Assembly: GCA_049889215.1 (NCBI GenBank)
Contig: JBMHDV010000032.1
Location: forward strand, 1-10,454
Direction: 5' to 3'
DNA length: 10,454 bases
Source of the DNA: UBA817 sp049889215
GTDB lineage: Bacteria > Margulisbacteria > Marinamargulisbacteria > UBA817
Part shown: positions 1-6,667 of the stretch, piece by piece
Position numbering within the stretch: the first letter of the stretch is position 1
Layout: each line of letters opens with the position of its first letter
Translations under genes and position numbers: made by a program
Notes under the pieces: generated by a model
The model's database searches: none
Told to the model about the DNA's origin: nothing
What the model saw: the letters and a program-made list of their open reading frames with translations, nothing else

Positions 1-9
1 CTCCGTTAC

Positions 10-34
10 CTGTATGACATCAAATGCCATACAG
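10..34. repeat. Near-perfect 25-bp inverted repeat upstream of the uridylyltransferase gene
   Basis: The arms CTGTATG and CATACAG are extended inward by CAT and ATG, giving 11-base arms with a single A/C mismatch around a CAA centre. It is not followed by a T tract on either strand, so it is a poor intrinsic terminator. It could be an operator for a dimeric regulator, or a hairpin at the end of a transcript coming from the left. It lies about 80 bases before the start codon. Only the symmetry is seen; the role is inferred. Confidence 0.5.
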
Positions 35-79
35 GCGCACTCTCAGTCTCCTATAATTAGTATCGTTCTAGTTTTTGAG

Positions 80-115
80 TTTATTGTATGGATTAATTTT
101 GCTATATTTTAAGTT
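80..115 (+). promoter_or_regulatory. Predicted extended -10 promoter giving a leaderless uridylyltransferase mRNA
   Basis: A -35-like TTTATT (80-85) is separated by 17 bases from TATATT (103-108), which is preceded by TG at 100-101 (TGn extended -10). Seven bases then lead to the ATG at 116, so transcription would start at or next to the start codon. No Shine-Dalgarno sequence is visible. An exact TATAAT at 52-57 is an alternative -10 but has no good -35 partner. Confidence 0.45.
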
Positions 116-1372
116 ATGGCACAAGCAAATGACTGGTTTGATGACTGGTTTACACAATCTTTACAAAAAATACAGGGGACTAGTTCGGCATCTTTATCCA
201 ATATTAATGCGTTAAGTAATAATCAATGCGTGAATTACCTTGATTTGTTGGTTGCTGACTCACCGCAATGGCCAAGCATTGCAACAGTTAAGCTTAACGG
301 TGGGCTTGGCTCTTCAATGGGGTGTCATGGCCCAAAATCTTTAATTCAAATTGCGCCTGATGGCACCACCTTTTTAGATAAGATTATTAATTCACATTGT
401 AATTCACCATTATCCAATGCCTTGATCTTATTAAATAGTTTCAATACCGAATCCCAGACGAAGGCTCATATTAGGGCAAACTTCCCCACCCTGGATTGGA
501 TTAATGTTTGCCAACAAGCCTTTAAAAAAATTGATGCAGATTCATTACAACCACTTCAAGCAGTTACAACGGATGCGTTTAACCCTCCAGGGCATGGTAG
601 TGTCTATTTTGATTTATATTACTCTGGTATATTGCATCAATTGCAGGCGTCACATATCGATTATTTATTTATTTCGAATGCCGATAATCTTGCTGCAACA
701 GTGGACCCAACCATTGTCCAATATTTAGCAGTGTCCAAGCCGTCATTTTTAATGGAATTAACCCCGAAAACAGATGCGGATAAAAAAGGTGGCACTGTGG
801 TGGATGTGAATAACCGTTTAACCTTATGGGAAATTGCTCAAGTCACGGAATCGCAACAGGCATTATTTGAGTCACAGCCATATTTTAATACCAATAATAT
901 TTGGGTATCTGTTACCGCACTGATTAACGCTATAGAATCTAAGCAATTTCAATTGGATATTATTAAAAATAAGAAGGTAAGAGATGCGCAACCGGTCATT
1001 CAAATGGAATATGCCATGGGCTCAGCCATTCAATCATTTTCGGATGCCCAAGCGTTAGTGGTTCCGCGAACCCGTTTTTTCCCGGTGAAACGTACCAGTG
1101 ACTTATTGCTACTTTTAAGTGATTGTTGTTCGTGGTCCGATTCTGGGCAACTTGATTGGGATCCTAATCAATTGCCACTTATTACGTTATCATCCCCATT
1201 AAATGATGTGTCAGATTTCTTTAAATATTTTCAATATATCCCCTCAATCAAACATCTTAATTCATTGCAACTGTCTGGCCCCATAGTATTTGATTCTAGA
1301 GTTAAGTTTGACCATCAAAAAGATGTTGTTTTGAGCGTTAAGTCACCAACGAGCATTGCTCATCTGTTGTAG
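116..1372 (+). CDS. UTP--glucose-1-phosphate uridylyltransferase, eukaryotic-type UDPGP family
   Basis: Predicted cytosolic enzyme making UDP-glucose from UTP and glucose-1-phosphate, feeding polysaccharide, glycolipid and galactose metabolism. The 418-residue protein carries the UDPGP-family nucleotide-binding loop at about 58-76 (KLNGGLG...MGC.GPKSL), PPGHGS at 157-162, SNADNL at 187-192, KGG at 224-226, FNTNNIW at 257-263, and RFFPVKRTSDLLLL at 320-333, which closely resembles the matching segment of eukaryotic UGPases. This is not the GalU family usual in bacteria. At 418 residues it is shorter than animal enzymes (about 500); the C-terminal beta-helix region used for oligomerisation there appears cut short. 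The ATG at 116 lacks a Shine-Dalgarno but sits 7 bases after a -10-like hexamer. A related UDPGP enzyme acting on a UDP-amino sugar is possible but less likely given the motifs. Confidence 0.88.
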   Translation: MAQANDWFDDWFTQSLQKIQGTSSASLSNINALSNNQCVNYLDLLVADSPQWPSIATVKLNGGLGSSMGCHGPKSLIQIAPDGTTFLDKIINSHCNSPLSNALILLNSFNTESQTKAHIRANFPTLDWINVCQQAFKKIDADSLQPLQAVTTDAFNPPGHGSVYFDLYYSGILHQLQASHIDYLFISNADNLAATVDPTIVQYLAVSKPSFLMELTPKTDADKKGGTVVDVNNRLTLWEIAQVTESQQALFESQPYFNTNNIWVSVTALINAIESKQFQLDIIKNKKVRDAQPVIQMEYAMGSAIQSFSDAQALVVPRTRFFPVKRTSDLLLLLSDCCSWSDSGQLDWDPNQLPLITLSSPLNDVSDFFKYFQYIPSIKHLNSLQLSGPIVFDSRVKFDHQKDVVLSVKSPTSIAHLL

Positions 1373-1378
1373 ATTCAC

Positions 1379-1407
1379 TTTAGTTCACTTCCATTTTTAT
1401 CGATAAC
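1379..1407 (+). promoter_or_regulatory. Possible promoter for the 81-residue gene
   Basis: TTTAGT (1379-1384), a 17-base spacer and GATAAC (1402-1407) end 6 bases before the ATG at 1414. The matches to consensus are modest (3 of 6 and 4 of 6). The position relative to the start codon matches the stronger examples in this window. No Shine-Dalgarno sequence is visible. Confidence 0.25.
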
Positions 1408-1413
1408 AGCAGT

Positions 1414-1659
1414 ATGGAATTAAATGAACCGATGGATGTAACTGATATTGTCACGTTTATGTGTCAGCCTGATGCCAGTGTAGAGTCGGTTGCCGACAAA
1501 GTTTACCATGCAAATAAAAGTCTTGGTCTAACATATACGGCCATTCGACAGCATCTGTATACATTACCTCCAATCGATCAAAAAAAAGCGTTAACCATGT
1601 TTGTTAAAGTTATTGCAGCGCTTAACTCCCCTTTAATGTTTTTGGATGAGGATCATTAG
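1414..1659 (+). CDS. Hypothetical 81-residue protein
   Basis: I do not recognise this protein. It has no signal peptide or membrane segment. It looks mostly helical and mildly acidic at its ends, with a moderately hydrophobic C-terminal helix around residues 54-77 (LTMFVKVIAALNSPLMFL). It has a single cysteine (C17) and no obvious metal or catalytic motif. It lies 41 bases after the uridylyltransferase and just before the LpxB-like gene, all on the same strand, so it may belong to the same envelope-related cluster. It is believed to be a gene because it fills the gap between two real genes, reads the same way, and no competing frame is open. An internal ATG at 1432 is an alternative start. 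Confidence 0.6.
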   Translation: MELNEPMDVTDIVTFMCQPDASVESVADKVYHANKSLGLTYTAIRQHLYTLPPIDQKKALTMFVKVIAALNSPLMFLDEDH

Positions 1660-1662
1660 TTT

Positions 1663-1697
1663 TTGATTTCTTTGCTAATTCAGTGCATAATCAGCAC
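1663..1697 (+). promoter_or_regulatory. Predicted promoter giving a leaderless LpxB-like mRNA
   Basis: TTGATT (1663-1668; four of six consensus bases), a 17-base spacer and CATAAT (1686-1691; five of six) are followed by 6 bases and then the ATG at 1698. There is no Shine-Dalgarno. This decides the start: the in-frame GTG at 1683 would lie upstream of the -10 hexamer and so outside the transcript, making ATG 1698 the better choice. Confidence 0.5.
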
Positions 1698-2708
1698 ATG
1701 AATGTGGCAATCTTTTCGAACTCGCCAGGCGAGGTTTTTTCTTGGGTAAGACCCATTTGTGTTGGATTGGCTTCAAAAGATCCTGCTATTAAGATTTTCG
1801 TTTATCTGACCCCATGTCAGTATGCAACGGGTCATGAGAAAGACGTAGTACAAACGTTTCCAAATGTTTGTCAGGTGTTTTCACCTACGGAGTCAATTAA
1901 ACAAGTGGTGTCACCCACCATGATTCCAAATGTGGTTGTTTTTTTGGGTGGTGACCCCATGTATGCAAAACGTCTTGCCAAACGTTGCAAGGTACGTTGC
2001 ATCGGTTACGGTGAACATCCATTTTCAGGTTTTGATGCTTATTTTAGAAAGTCACAATATTCAGATCTTATGGTCTCCCATCTTCAGCCAGCGAATCAAA
2101 ACCAACGGGACGGTATTGTTATATTGCCCGGATCACGTCCAGAGCATCTGGCGGTTGCCCTGCCCCTAATGCTAAAAATTGTCGCTGATCAATCACCAGT
2201 AACGGTGATGATGTCACCATTTACAGCACCTGACCTAATGGCGCATTACCGTAAACAGTTTCCAGCCATCACGTTTTGTCACATGACTGATCCGAATGAC
2301 TTGGCACGGTTTCATTGTGCGCTTACGATTCCTGGTACCAATACCATGCAACTTGCCTCCCTTCAAATTCCTTTTTTAATGATTTTACCAACGCATGATG
2401 CTCGTATTTTACGCTTGGATGGGGTTATGGGGTTGCTATTACTGATTCCTGGTCTTGGTTTTATTTTAAAGCGTCTTATTTTAAGTGTTGCTGTATCACC
2501 TAAACGTCTTTATGCATTGCCCAATCAATTTTTTAAGCGCCATGTTTGCCCAGAGCTTGTTGGTCGATTTTCGGTTGATGAGGCAAGAAATGCGCTAGCC
2601 CAATTGCAGTTGACGGAGCATTACAATACTATTGCAACTGAACTTTCAAAACTCAGCGTTATCAAATCGCCTCTTGATGCCATGCTGGATGCAATTGTTA
2701 ATGATTAG
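1698..2708 (+). CDS. LpxB-like (lipid-A-disaccharide synthase-related) glycosyltransferase
   Basis: Predicted 336-residue GT-B glycosyltransferase related to LpxB. Visible motifs: SNSPGEV at 7-13 (matches the glycine-rich start of the LpxB fold), FLGGDP at 82-87, GYGEHP at 103-108, LPGSRPEHL at 143-151 and PGTNTMQLA at 212-220, the last two corresponding to LpxB C-domain nucleotide-sugar-binding segments. A hydrophobic stretch at about 243-262 (MGLLLLIPGLGF and around) suggests peripheral attachment to the inner membrane. It is shorter than classical LpxB (about 380), and the N-terminal motif differs from the usual AGEASGD, so I call it a relative, not lpxB itself. The donor may be UDP-glucose or another UDP-sugar; the uridylyltransferase upstream makes this attractive but unproven. 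Its stop codon overlaps that of the convergent gene by 4 bases. Confidence 0.72.
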   Translation: MNVAIFSNSPGEVFSWVRPICVGLASKDPAIKIFVYLTPCQYATGHEKDVVQTFPNVCQVFSPTESIKQVVSPTMIPNVVVFLGGDPMYAKRLAKRCKVRCIGYGEHPFSGFDAYFRKSQYSDLMVSHLQPANQNQRDGIVILPGSRPEHLAVALPLMLKIVADQSPVTVMMSPFTAPDLMAHYRKQFPAITFCHMTDPNDLARFHCALTIPGTNTMQLASLQIPFLMILPTHDARILRLDGVMGLLLLIPGLGFILKRLILSVAVSPKRLYALPNQFFKRHVCPELVGRFSVDEARNALAQLQLTEHYNTIATELSKLSVIKSPLDAMLDAIVND

Positions 2709-3388
2709 TTGAACTTTATGGTGTCGATATCAAAATTGATTGTTTCACTTTTGAATTTCGAGCTTAAAACAACCAATTGCATTTGAATTAAGCCAGCTGA
2801 CCCATAATCTTGGTTCGGGTTCCACTGGTTATCGCCAACGTCAGTATTAAAGTCAACAAACTCTGTTAATGGAATCACAACAGTTTTCCAACCTTCCCAT
2901 ACCAAGTTCAAATCATAAATAAATAGGTCATCTTTAGATGGTGCACCTGTTTCTTTATCAATGTCCACAACCTTATTGTTGTTGTCGTCATCATATAACT
3001 CAATTCGCAATGCGCCTGAGTTGATTTTTGGAGAAAAAATAACCAGTTTTAACGTTCGAAAATATTCTGCGTTTTCGTTCAAGTAAGTACCGAGCCCACC
3101 AGCATACCAGTTATTGGACGATCCATTGACTTCTAAGGATACATTACCAATGTACATGCCTTTGATCTTTTCATTGTTTTTTGACTTTATTAAAACTTTA
3201 TCGAAGGACCACCACTCTCTAAATTTAGCAAGGTCTGCATCCTCAAAGTCATCTATCATTAATACTTTTGGTATAGTCTTTTTAACTTCTTTTGTGGGCT
3301 TTAATGGCAACGCTTCTATTTCGACAGTTACCGGTTTTGCAATAATAGGCAGTGTTAAAAACACAACTAAACTTAAAAAACGATACAT
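2705..3388 (-). CDS. Exported jelly-roll (CIA30/carbohydrate-binding-like) protein
   Basis: A 227-residue protein with a short signal peptide (MYRF then a hydrophobic run to about residue 17, likely cleavage near AKP), so probably periplasmic or secreted. After a Lys/Pro-rich linker, the mature part has features of galactose-binding-like jelly rolls: IDDFED at 45-50, alternating beta strands, GWKTVVIPLTEF at 166-177 and a closing FDIDTIKF at 219-226. An acidic loop at 133-144 (DDDNNNKVVDID) could bind calcium. No catalytic residues can be assigned. It is the last gene of the minus-strand operon; its ATG lies one base after the tilS stop (TATTAGTATG), so translation is probably coupled. The ligand is unknown; a cell-surface or host glycan is a guess. 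Confidence 0.65.
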   Translation of the reverse strand: MYRFLSLVVFLTLPIIAKPVTVEIEALPLKPTKEVKKTIPKVLMIDDFEDADLAKFREWWSFDKVLIKSKNNEKIKGMYIGNVSLEVNGSSNNWYAGGLGTYLNENAEYFRTLKLVIFSPKINSGALRIELYDDDNNNKVVDIDKETGAPSKDDLFIYDLNLVWEGWKTVVIPLTEFVDFNTDVGDNQWNPNQDYGSAGLIQMQLVVLSSKFKSETINFDIDTIKFN

Positions 3389-3389
3389 A

Positions 3390-4664
3390 CTAATAGCCTA
3401 CTGGATGAATCCATTTTTGCAAAGGTTTCGTTGGATCCCAATTGTAAGTAATGATGTGATCCCCTTCTGATTCTTGACAGTATACGCCTGGTATCCAAAG
3501 GACAGTCGTTCCATCATGAATCAATGGGGTGTAGGATTGTTCAATGGGAGATAATTCATGGTCCCGACAGTGTTTTTTTTGATTTGGGATTTTCATGTTG
3601 CTTAACGCAACACTTTCCACTACCAATTGATTTTGTTTGCTTTTATCAATGCAAAGTCGGTGTTTTCTGGATGTGTAATTTTCATTCAATTCAGTGATGC
3701 AAAATGTTCCCATACCACTGTTTGACCATGATAACTTTGCTATAGATTCATTGTTGTTGCAAATCTCTAACCATTTGTAATCCATTCGAACTGTATGAGA
3801 ATTCAATATGACGACAGACTCTTTTGGTGTTAATAGTCCCTGTTTTATGCGTCGTAAATGGTCCTGATTTACATAATTGCTTCCCATTGACTCGAGCATC
3901 GCTTTAACGGTTAATTCAGGTGTTGGTGTTTTGGTAAGTAGGTGTTTTGGAATTAATCTGGCATTATTTATTGTGTGTGATGTTTTAAGTATATTTGCAG
4001 CAAGTTTAGCGAGAGTAGCTTCTGTTTTTTTTAAGTAAGTCAATGTATGCCGCATGATTGGTAAACGGTGATTAAAATCAACGGGTGCATCCGCTAACCA
4101 AGCCCGAATCTTATTGCGATCATAATCCAGGGTTTGATTGGATGAATCATTTACAAAAGGGATGTTCTGCTTCCCCATTTCAGCTAAAATAAATGATTTG
4201 CTTAATTGCAAATGAGGATGGTGCAATTGCACGTTGTCTATGGTTGATGAGGACGGAATTCCTCGAAAATTGGTCGTCGCACCCCGAAATAATTGAAAAC
4301 ATAACGTTTCAACATCATCATTTAAATGATGCCCCAAAAATAAATGGTTTAGTTGCAATGTCTGGCATTGGTTAATTAATGCTGCTAAGCGACCATCTCG
4401 ATAACTATCTTGGTTATTTTCCTCTGTCATAACTGGAAGAACATGTGCTGTCATATTCAGTGATTCTGCTAATGCATGAACATGCTCAATTTCAAGTTTA
4501 TTTTCACTTGGGCGTAACTGATGATTTACATACATTAGGTGATGATTATGGTTGGGGTATTTTTTGCTAATTTCAATGGCTAAAAAGGTCGAGTCTGCAC
4601 CGCCAGATATAGCAATAGCAACGGGTTCATTTACCGTAGGCCATTGCTTGGTTGCATCATTCAT
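3390..4664 (-). CDS. tilS: tRNA(Ile)-lysidine synthetase TilS
   Basis: TilS uses ATP to attach lysine to C34 of the CAU-anticodon tRNA(Ile), changing its decoding to AUA and its charging to isoleucine; it is cytosolic and normally essential. The PP-loop motif SGGADS is at 20-25, VNHQLR at 46-51, GHHLNDDVET at 111-120 and RNKIRAWL further on, all in family order. Total length is 424 residues, normal for the long E. coli-type enzyme with C-terminal tRNA-binding domains. I chose the ATG at 4664 because AAGGTGG lies 5 bases upstream and the N-terminus then fits the family; a frame continuing to 4733 would overlap the upstream gene extensively. The start overlaps the preceding gene's end as ATGAATGA, indicating coupled translation. 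Confidence 0.93.
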   Translation of the reverse strand: MNDATKQWPTVNEPVAIAISGGADSTFLAIEISKKYPNHNHHLMYVNHQLRPSENKLEIEHVHALAESLNMTAHVLPVMTEENNQDSYRDGRLAALINQCQTLQLNHLFLGHHLNDDVETLCFQLFRGATTNFRGIPSSSTIDNVQLHHPHLQLSKSFILAEMGKQNIPFVNDSSNQTLDYDRNKIRAWLADAPVDFNHRLPIMRHTLTYLKKTEATLAKLAANILKTSHTINNARLIPKHLLTKTPTPELTVKAMLESMGSNYVNQDHLRRIKQGLLTPKESVVILNSHTVRMDYKWLEICNNNESIAKLSWSNSGMGTFCITELNENYTSRKHRLCIDKSKQNQLVVESVALSNMKIPNQKKHCRDHELSPIEQSYTPLIHDGTTVLWIPGVYCQESEGDHIITYNWDPTKPLQKWIHPVGY

Positions 4665-5340
4665 TAATGCCACCTTCAAAAAATATAACTCCCATATTAG
4701 GTAATGGGGATTTAACAAAGGCGGTGTAATCACTTAGAGTCGAGAAGTACACGCCAACTCGGTGGTCTGTTTTTAGCGGTGCTGACAGGTGACGTTGATA
4801 CGATTGTGCAATAAAAAAGATACGCTGATTTGTTGTTTTGTTGATGTTATAATCATTCAACTGATTATTATCATCAAGTAACACCCCAACATTTTCTGTT
4901 GTTGTTTTAAGAATGTGATTGATAACAGCTGGATAAAATGACGAAAAGATAAATTGTGCCCGCTGATGCTGATTTGCTGCTGTTAATTGTTCAATAAGTT
5001 GATCAAGCTTATGGGTGCTTGATTCTTTTATTTCAATGTTAATTACAAATGAACGCGGCAATTGACTTACCCATGTGCAGAGATCAATTAATGTTGGCAT
5101 AGGTGCGGTGACATTGTTTTGCTGAAGCGGAATGGTGGCATCAATCTCTTTGTCTACGTTGCTTAAACGACCCATTGTATCGTCATGAAATACAACCCAC
5201 TCCTGAGCTGGCCTTGCAGTTAATCTTAGGTCGGTTTCAATGCCATCGCATGTGTTGTCAGCCAGTGATTGGTTAAATGCACCAATTGTGTTTTCGACAC
5301 AGGTATTGTGCCAATGACCCCGGTGTGCCAAACGAGTCAC
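4657..5340 (-). CDS. Glycerophosphodiester phosphodiesterase (GDPD family)
   Basis: Predicted to hydrolyse glycerophosphodiesters from phospholipid turnover to glycerol-3-phosphate and an alcohol. The metal-dependent GDPD core is complete: LAHRG at 4-8, EN at 16-17, ETDLRLT at 35-41, FHDD at 51-54, and NIEIKES at 101-107. No signal peptide is present, so a cytosolic enzyme of the UgpQ kind is expected. I start it at the GTG at 5340, one base after the DUF192 stop (TAATGTG), which places HRG near the N-terminus as usual. A TTG at 5391 would add 17 residues overlapping the upstream gene. The 227 residues are typical of bacterial short GDPDs. The end overlaps tilS by 8 bases. The start codon is the least certain part. 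Confidence 0.85.
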   Translation of the reverse strand: MTRLAHRGHWHNTCVENTIGAFNQSLADNTCDGIETDLRLTARPAQEWVVFHDDTMGRLSNVDKEIDATIPLQQNNVTAPMPTLIDLCTWVSQLPRSFVINIEIKESSTHKLDQLIEQLTAANQHQRAQFIFSSFYPAVINHILKTTTENVGVLLDDNNQLNDYNINKTTNQRIFFIAQSYQRHLSAPLKTDHRVGVYFSTLSDYTAFVKSPLPNMGVIFFEGGINE

Positions 5341-5341
5341 A

Positions 5342-5791
5342 TTACTTGTCTTCAATAAAGTACGCCACCTGGTCACCCACCCCAATGCCAAGTTTATTGG
5401 CTAGGCCACCGTTAATTTCCAATACTTTTGATGCGCGTCGAGTTGTTTTGTAGACTGGGCAATCTCTTCCATCACAGGGTTGCGCATTTTTGACAGTGTA
5501 AACAATGGTATCTTTGTCGTTAATAAATAAGATATCCAATGGAATCTTGGTTTTCTTCATCCAAAAGCTAGGGTACCCTTCCATTGGAAAAATAAATAAC
5601 ATACCTTCTTTTTTAGGTAGGTACGTTTCGCCCATTAGTCCTCGGGCACGTGCTGGTGGTGTGTCAGCAATCCGAGACAAAAAACAATGGGTTTTAATAC
5701 ATGTTTGCAAATAGTTTAAATTTACAGTTGCCGATATGTTTGTTGTAGTAACAAAAAATAAAAGCAGAATTAGCATTAAGGTATTTCGCAT
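5342..5791 (-). CDS. DUF192 family exported protein
   Basis: A 149-residue protein with an N-terminal signal peptide (MRNTLMLILLLFFV, ending near residue 22), so probably periplasmic or lipid-free secreted. The mature part matches the DUF192 pattern: ARARGLMGE, GMLFIFP, FWMKKTKIPLDILFIN, then VLEINGG and GIGVGDQVAY. The family has a small beta-barrel fold and no firmly established function. Two cysteine pairs (TCIKTHC near the mature N-terminus and PCDGRDC in the middle) could form disulfides in the periplasm. ATG 5791 puts the hydrophobic segment immediately after MRNT; an upstream in-frame ATG at 5818 would run into the divergent menA start and has no support. First gene of the four-gene operon. 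Confidence 0.85.
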   Translation of the reverse strand: MRNTLMLILLLFFVTTTNISATVNLNYLQTCIKTHCFLSRIADTPPARARGLMGETYLPKKEGMLFIFPMEGYPSFWMKKTKIPLDILFINDKDTIVYTVKNAQPCDGRDCPVYKTTRRASKVLEINGGLANKLGIGVGDQVAYFIEDK

Positions 5792-5806
5792 GTTACACTC
5801 ATAATC
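5770..5806 (+). promoter_or_regulatory. Predicted extended -10 promoter giving a leaderless menA mRNA
   Basis: TTAGCA (5770-5775), an 18-base spacer, and TACACT (5794-5799) preceded by TG at 5791-5792; seven bases later comes the menA ATG. The promoter lies within the first codons of the divergent DUF192 gene. The -10 matches consensus at 4 of 6 bases. No Shine-Dalgarno sequence is seen. Confidence 0.4.
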
Positions 5807-5834
5807 ATGATAACACATTGGATACTTGCAGCAA
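5792..5834 (-). promoter_or_regulatory. Predicted extended -10 promoter of the DUF192-GDPD-tilS operon
   Basis: Reading the minus strand: TTGCTG (5834-5829), a 16-base spacer, then TATCAT (5812-5807) preceded by TG at 5815-5814. Transcription would start near 5800, leaving a leader of about 8 bases before the ATG at 5791. The -10 hexamer physically covers the start codon of the divergent menA gene. Confidence 0.45.
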
Positions 5835-6667
5835 GATTAAAAACGTTACCGGTATGTTTATGCCCGGTCTTATTGGGTATTGCTTTGTCCCAACATCATG
5901 CCAATTACTCTTTAAACATTGTACTAATTTTAATTTCTTGCGTCTTATTTATTCAAATTGGCACCAATTATGCCAATGATTATTTCGACTTTAAAAAAGG
6001 AGCTGACACCGACGATCGTGTGGGGCCAACACGCATGACTCAATCTGGCGCTGTGAGCCCGAATGCAATGAGAAATGCAACGATCTTAATGTTCACACTT
6101 GCCCTAGGCACGGGATTGTATCTTGCCTATGTAGGAGGATGGCCCATTTTGCTTATTGGTTTATTGGCCGTTTTTTTTGGTGTGATTTATACCGCTGGGC
6201 CCTTTGCGTTGGCTTACATTGGTGGGGCAGAGATTGTGTCGTATTTGTTTTTCGGACCTATATCTGTCATTGGGACTGTTTTTTTATTAACTGGCCAATG
6301 GAATCTTGATTTGTTTGCGGTAGGCTCTGGGATTGGTTTAATTACATCGGCACTTTTAGTTGTGAATAATACACGCGATATTGATACCGATCGAAAGGTA
6401 AATAAAAAAACTTGGGCCGTTCGTTTTGGCTCTACGTTTTGCTTGATTGAATACATTGTGTTTTTATACCTTCCGTTATTTTTATTGGATTTAAAAACAG
6501 CGGATCAAGCGGATCAAATGATATTGCTGATATTTTTGGTGGTGGTCGCGATGTTATTGACCCGCCGTTTTGGTAAAGCCGTTGGTGCTGCATTTAATCG
6601 ACTATTAGGACTAACAAGTTTGTACCTTATTTTATATACAACCATTGCCATTTATTTACTGACCTAA
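5807..6667 (+). CDS. menA: 1,4-dihydroxy-2-naphthoate polyprenyltransferase MenA
   Basis: Inner-membrane UbiA-superfamily enzyme attaching a polyprenyl chain to 1,4-dihydroxy-2-naphthoate to give demethylmenaquinone. The 286 residues form about eight or nine hydrophobic segments. The first Asp-rich motif is NYANDYFDFKKGADTDDR at 54-71, followed by GPTRMTQSGAVSP, and the second is NNTRDIDTDRKVNKKTWA at 187-204, both hallmarks of MenA that bind Mg-diphosphate. The NDYFD and NNTRDI forms favour MenA over UbiA (4-hydroxybenzoate) enzymes. Length is normal (about 290-310). The gene is followed without any gap by menE (TAAATG), supporting the menaquinone assignment. Its start lies only 15 bases from the divergent DUF192 start. 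Confidence 0.92.
   Translation: MITHWILAARLKTLPVCLCPVLLGIALSQHHANYSLNIVLILISCVLFIQIGTNYANDYFDFKKGADTDDRVGPTRMTQSGAVSPNAMRNATILMFTLALGTGLYLAYVGGWPILLIGLLAVFFGVIYTAGPFALAYIGGAEIVSYLFFGPISVIGTVFLLTGQWNLDLFAVGSGIGLITSALLVVNNTRDIDTDRKVNKKTWAVRFGSTFCLIEYIVFLYLPLFLLDLKTADQADQMILLIFLVVVAMLLTRRFGKAVGAAFNRLLGLTSLYLILYTTIAIYLLT

Noticed and set aside
1683..1697. GTG start at 1683 for the LpxB-like gene
   Set aside because: It has no Shine-Dalgarno and lies upstream of the predicted -10 hexamer; the family motif begins directly after the ATG at 1698.
3114..3470. 118-residue plus-strand frame opposite the jelly-roll gene and tilS
   Set aside because: It is antisense to two well-supported genes, has no ribosome site and resembles no family; taken as a shadow frame.
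4665..4733. Longer tilS start at 4733
   Set aside because: It would add 23 residues encoded wholly within the GDPD gene; ATG 4664 has AAGGTGG at good spacing and fits the family N-terminus.
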